Source: Agapetus fuscipes | Taxonomy: Eukaryota > Arthropoda > Insecta > Trichoptera > Glossosomatidae | Direction: 5' to 3' | Length of the DNA stretch: 64,000 bases | NCBI GenBank assembly: GCA_951799405.1 | Contig: OX637351.1 | Coordinates: 9,022,251 to 9,086,250, forward strand | Shown here: piece by piece, positions 61,790 through 64,000 of the stretch | Numbering within the stretch: position 1 is the first letter of the stretch | Layout of the letters: each line of letters opens with the position of its first letter | The notes under the pieces: model-generated | What the model saw: the letters and a program-made list of their open reading frames with translations, nothing else | Databases searched by the model: none | Told to the model about the DNA's origin: nothing | Translations under genes and position numbers: made by a program

Positions 61790-62724
61790 CAAAAAATGAA
61801 GCAGCTATTGTTTTGTCAACCTGCTCCTCCATTGTGAGATTCCAATCCAGCATACCTTCTGTTCGAACTTCACTGGCTTCCGATTGTCCAGAGCAGGGGT
61901 CGGCAACCTTTTGTTGTAAAAGGGCCAAATATTTTACATGGGATTTAGTGCGGGCCGCGATCTAATGGTCAGCATTTCAGCAAATGCTGACTAGCACCCC
62001 CCCTCCCCCCCTCCCCTGCCGCAGCCCGTGGGACCCTCTTGTAAGTCATGCATCGTAAATATTAATCAATTGACGTGCGAACTACAAATGAAAATTACCC
62101 CCAAAGTCACTATTAATTCTACCCCCCAAAAAAAAATCATATTTTAGAATTCCCGCCAATTCAATTTGGGAATCCCACGATTCTTTCAGGTTCTCATTCA
62201 TTATTTTTATAATTTTAAATTCCTTGATAAACGCTTTTACTTTGTCATTTACCGAAAATCGATTTGTAGTTTTCCGACACGTACGTTGCGGGCCGCACCA
62301 AGACGCCTCAAGGGCCGCATGCGGCCCGCGGGCCGCAGGTTGCCAACCCATGGTCCAGAGGATACAGTACAAGCTGGTGTACTCACCTTCAGAATACTAA
62401 ATGGAGCAGCACCTCACTACCTGTCTGAACTGGTCACCAAAATGGAAATCACTACCCGCAGACAGACACTCAGATCCAGGGACTCCAATAAAAGTCAGCT
62501 CCAGCTGCCGCGCAAAGCCACGAGGACGGTGTTTGGTGACTGAGCCTTTAGCATTGCTGCTCCGACGGCTTGTAATTCTCTTCCTGCGACCCTCAGGGAG
62601 CTGAAGACTGAGGCAGCTTTTAGAAAAGGGCTCAAAACTCATTTTTTCAAAGACTATTACAAAGCGCCTTTGCAGTGACTCAGTCACGAAAAGGCGCTAT
62701 ACAAGTGTTGTTTATTATTATTAT
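61790..62724 (+). mobile_element. L2/CR1-type LINE 3' fragment, split by a hAT MITE
   Basis: Coding remnants are KLGVLTFRILNGAAPHYLSE and LVTKMEITTRRQTLRS, then FRKGLKTHFFKDYYK, the L2 C-terminus. The 3' hairpin AAGCGCCTTTG...AAAAGGCGCTAT and a (TTA)n tail follow. A TGA interrupts FGD*AFS. The MITE occupies 61894-62352. Confidence 0.7.
61894..62352. mobile_element. hAT MITE with 8-bp TSD
   Basis: CAGGGGTCGGCAACCT and AGGTTGCCAACCCATG are inverted, flanked by GTCCAGAG (61886-61893, 62353-62360). GGGCCGC repeats mark both subterminal regions. Confidence 0.9.
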
Positions 62725-62814
62725 TAAAAGTCTCACAGAGTTAGAAGGCTGGATCAAACTTCCCCAATGGAGAGAGGTATTCCATATAATGTGTATATCT
62801 CTGTCTAAAAATCT

Positions 62815-63062
62815 AAATCTAAATCTAAGCTGCAAGGATATGTATCATTTGAGATTAATATTAAATGCATTCCCACAAGCAGACATGCACAATTTCGCGC
62901 TTACACATGCCGCATGTGGACCTACAATATAAAAAACCCAATCTCAAATGAACATAAGCCCTGCAACTCTTGCCGACCTTCCCTGAAGCAGGGGTGACAT
63001 TGGCAAAGTGAACCATTTTTTACAGTATGGGTGGTCAGTCGCATACCAACCTATCAGTCAAG
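62815..63062 (+). mobile_element. RTE 3'-tail unit
   Basis: Begins (AAATCT)n and AAGCTGCAAGGATATG, with a complete core, ending CCTATCAGTCAAGGAA. RTE 3'-UTR remnants (AACCGCCAGCATTACAG) follow at 63185. Confidence 0.7.
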
Positions 63063-63214
63063 GAATACAAGTAATTAATACATTCAAATATATAACACAA
63101 ATAAACTCTAAACAATTAAACAGTAAAAAATAAAAACTAAAAAACATATTAAAAAAAAAAAAAAAATTAAAAGCCTCAGCTTTAACCGCCAGCATTACAG
63201 ATTAACCGCCATTT

Positions 63215-63425
63215 CTGTAAGTATCTCTAACATTTTCACAAGCAGACACGTACAAGTTCGCGCTTGCACATGCCGCATGTGAACATAGAACATGAAAACC
63301 AAAATCTCAAATGGACATACACCCTGCAATTCTTGCCGTCCTTCACATTGCCAAAGTGAACCATTTTCTACAGCAGTCTCAGTCAGCCGCATACAAGCCT
63401 ATAACTTATAAGTCAAGGAACACAC
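63215..63425 (+). mobile_element. RTE 3'-tail unit, partial
   Basis: TTCACAAGCAGACACGTACA...AACTTATAAGTCAAGGAACA. The TCTAA end is missing because it is joined to RTE 3' UTR. Confidence 0.6.
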
Positions 63426-63635
63426 ACAAATTACATTTCATAAATAAACAAATAATAATGTGTAAGTAATGGGGAAATATTGTGGTTACGATTTGTCGGC
63501 AGCATTGGCGCTGTAATCCATCAGGTGAACTTGAGCGCTGTAAACTAGGATGACTTACAATTCCTGAAATTAAGTCAATATCAACAAGCAGCAGCGGATG
63601 GAAGAGTAATGATAGTAAGAGCAGATTGTCTTTAC

Positions 63636-63819
63636 CTGGAGAACATGAAGGTTCAGGCTTGACTTGGATTCCAAACTGCGACTCTGTCTTGATGTCGTTC
63701 TCAACAATGTCTATTCCATAATACGCCTTTATTCCTAAAGCATCGTCAGCAGGAGCTTCACAGTATTCTTCATCGGCATCACACACCTCTTCCTTAAATT
63801 TTATGATATCGCATTCCAT
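63636..63819 (-). CDS. ZNF-E exon 1: acidic N-terminus
   Basis: The minus-strand ATG at 63817-63819 opens 61 codons plus one base, to a GTAAAG donor at 63635. It reads IIKFKEEVCDADEEYCEAPA and ends QVKPEPSCSPG. FKEE, IKTE and VKPE are SUMO-consensus tetrapeptides. An upstream in-frame extension exists but contains repeat-like sequence. Phase 1 fits exon 2 at 60912. Confidence 0.8.
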
Positions 63820-64000
63820 TTTCTGATAATAAAATAAACAAACTTGAACGTAACTTTGTCCGCGTTGACAATCAACACCGTATTTGCATGTGGTTTTGTC
63901 CATAGAGTATTATAGGTTTATAGAGATCCCACTTAAAAAAAAAAGTGGGAATGCCAGAATCTTAGCCACCTCTGGGGAGATTACGGAAGCTTTTGATAAT
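63820..64000 (-). promoter_or_regulatory. 5' flank of ZNF-E
   Basis: Upstream sequence of the minus-strand gene up to the window edge. No promoter element stands out. Confidence 0.25.

Larger units (their letters stand above)
61036..63635 (-). other. ZNF-E intron (rest), filled with LINE and MITE sequence
   Basis: Donor GTAAAG (63630-63635, minus). Contents: CR1-like fragments (61145, 61478, 61781-62724), a hAT MITE (61894) and two RTE tail units (62815, 63215). Confidence 0.6.

Overview
This window looks like a eukaryotic, probably arthropod (most likely insect), nuclear genome segment. The evidence is AT-rich DNA, GT-AG introns, C2H2 zinc-finger genes, polyadenylation signals, and a dense mixture of RTE, L2/CR1, Jockey and restriction-like-endonuclease LINEs, Ty3/gypsy, piggyBac, hAT and Harbinger elements, plus tRNA- and 5S-derived SINEs. 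The species cannot be fixed from the sequence alone. No bacterial operon, CRISPR array or phage is present.

The host genes are a cluster of C2H2 zinc-finger (ZNF) paralogues: a C-terminal fragment (1-141, +), a broken copy (about 714-740 and 4617-5612, +), ZNF-A (21470-24414, +), ZNF-B (35032-37835, +), ZNF-C (40675-42928, +), ZNF-D (49408-52230, -) and ZNF-E (59417-63819, -). The complete ones share one plan. A short acidic first exon, often with SUMO-consensus tetrapeptides, is spliced by a phase-1 intron to a large exon carrying 8-14 fingers. ZNF-A and ZNF-E share a nearly identical start of exon 2 but have different fingers.

Almost everything else is mobile DNA, much of it nested. At 741-4616 an RTE LINE copy sits in the ZNF pseudogene with a 10-bp target duplication, and itself contains a restriction-endonuclease LINE (975-3990). 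At 6882-9947 lies an uninterrupted 1021-codon L2/CR1-type LINE ORF. From about 10601 to 21193 lies a decayed Ty3/gypsy element. It is split by an unassigned DNA transposon (12937-16818, which contains an internally deleted piggyBac at 13488-14821) and by a Jockey-type LINE (16822-18427). The gypsy pol C-terminus carries, after the integrase GPY/F region, what reads as a macro (ADP-ribose-binding) domain followed by an interrupted CCCH zinc finger. I regard this as the most unusual content of the window.

From 24.5 to 35 kb, and in every ZNF intron, are MITEs, SINEs, LINE 3' ends and transposase remnants (hAT, Harbinger). Short inverted-repeat elements at several places carry hammerhead-ribozyme-like cores like those known from Penelope-like elements. 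At 52741-55816 is a longer RTE copy inserted in a SINE. Many ~190-270 bp interspersed units ending in (TCTAA)n match the 3' end of that RTE. Boundaries of TEs without visible target duplications are approximate.
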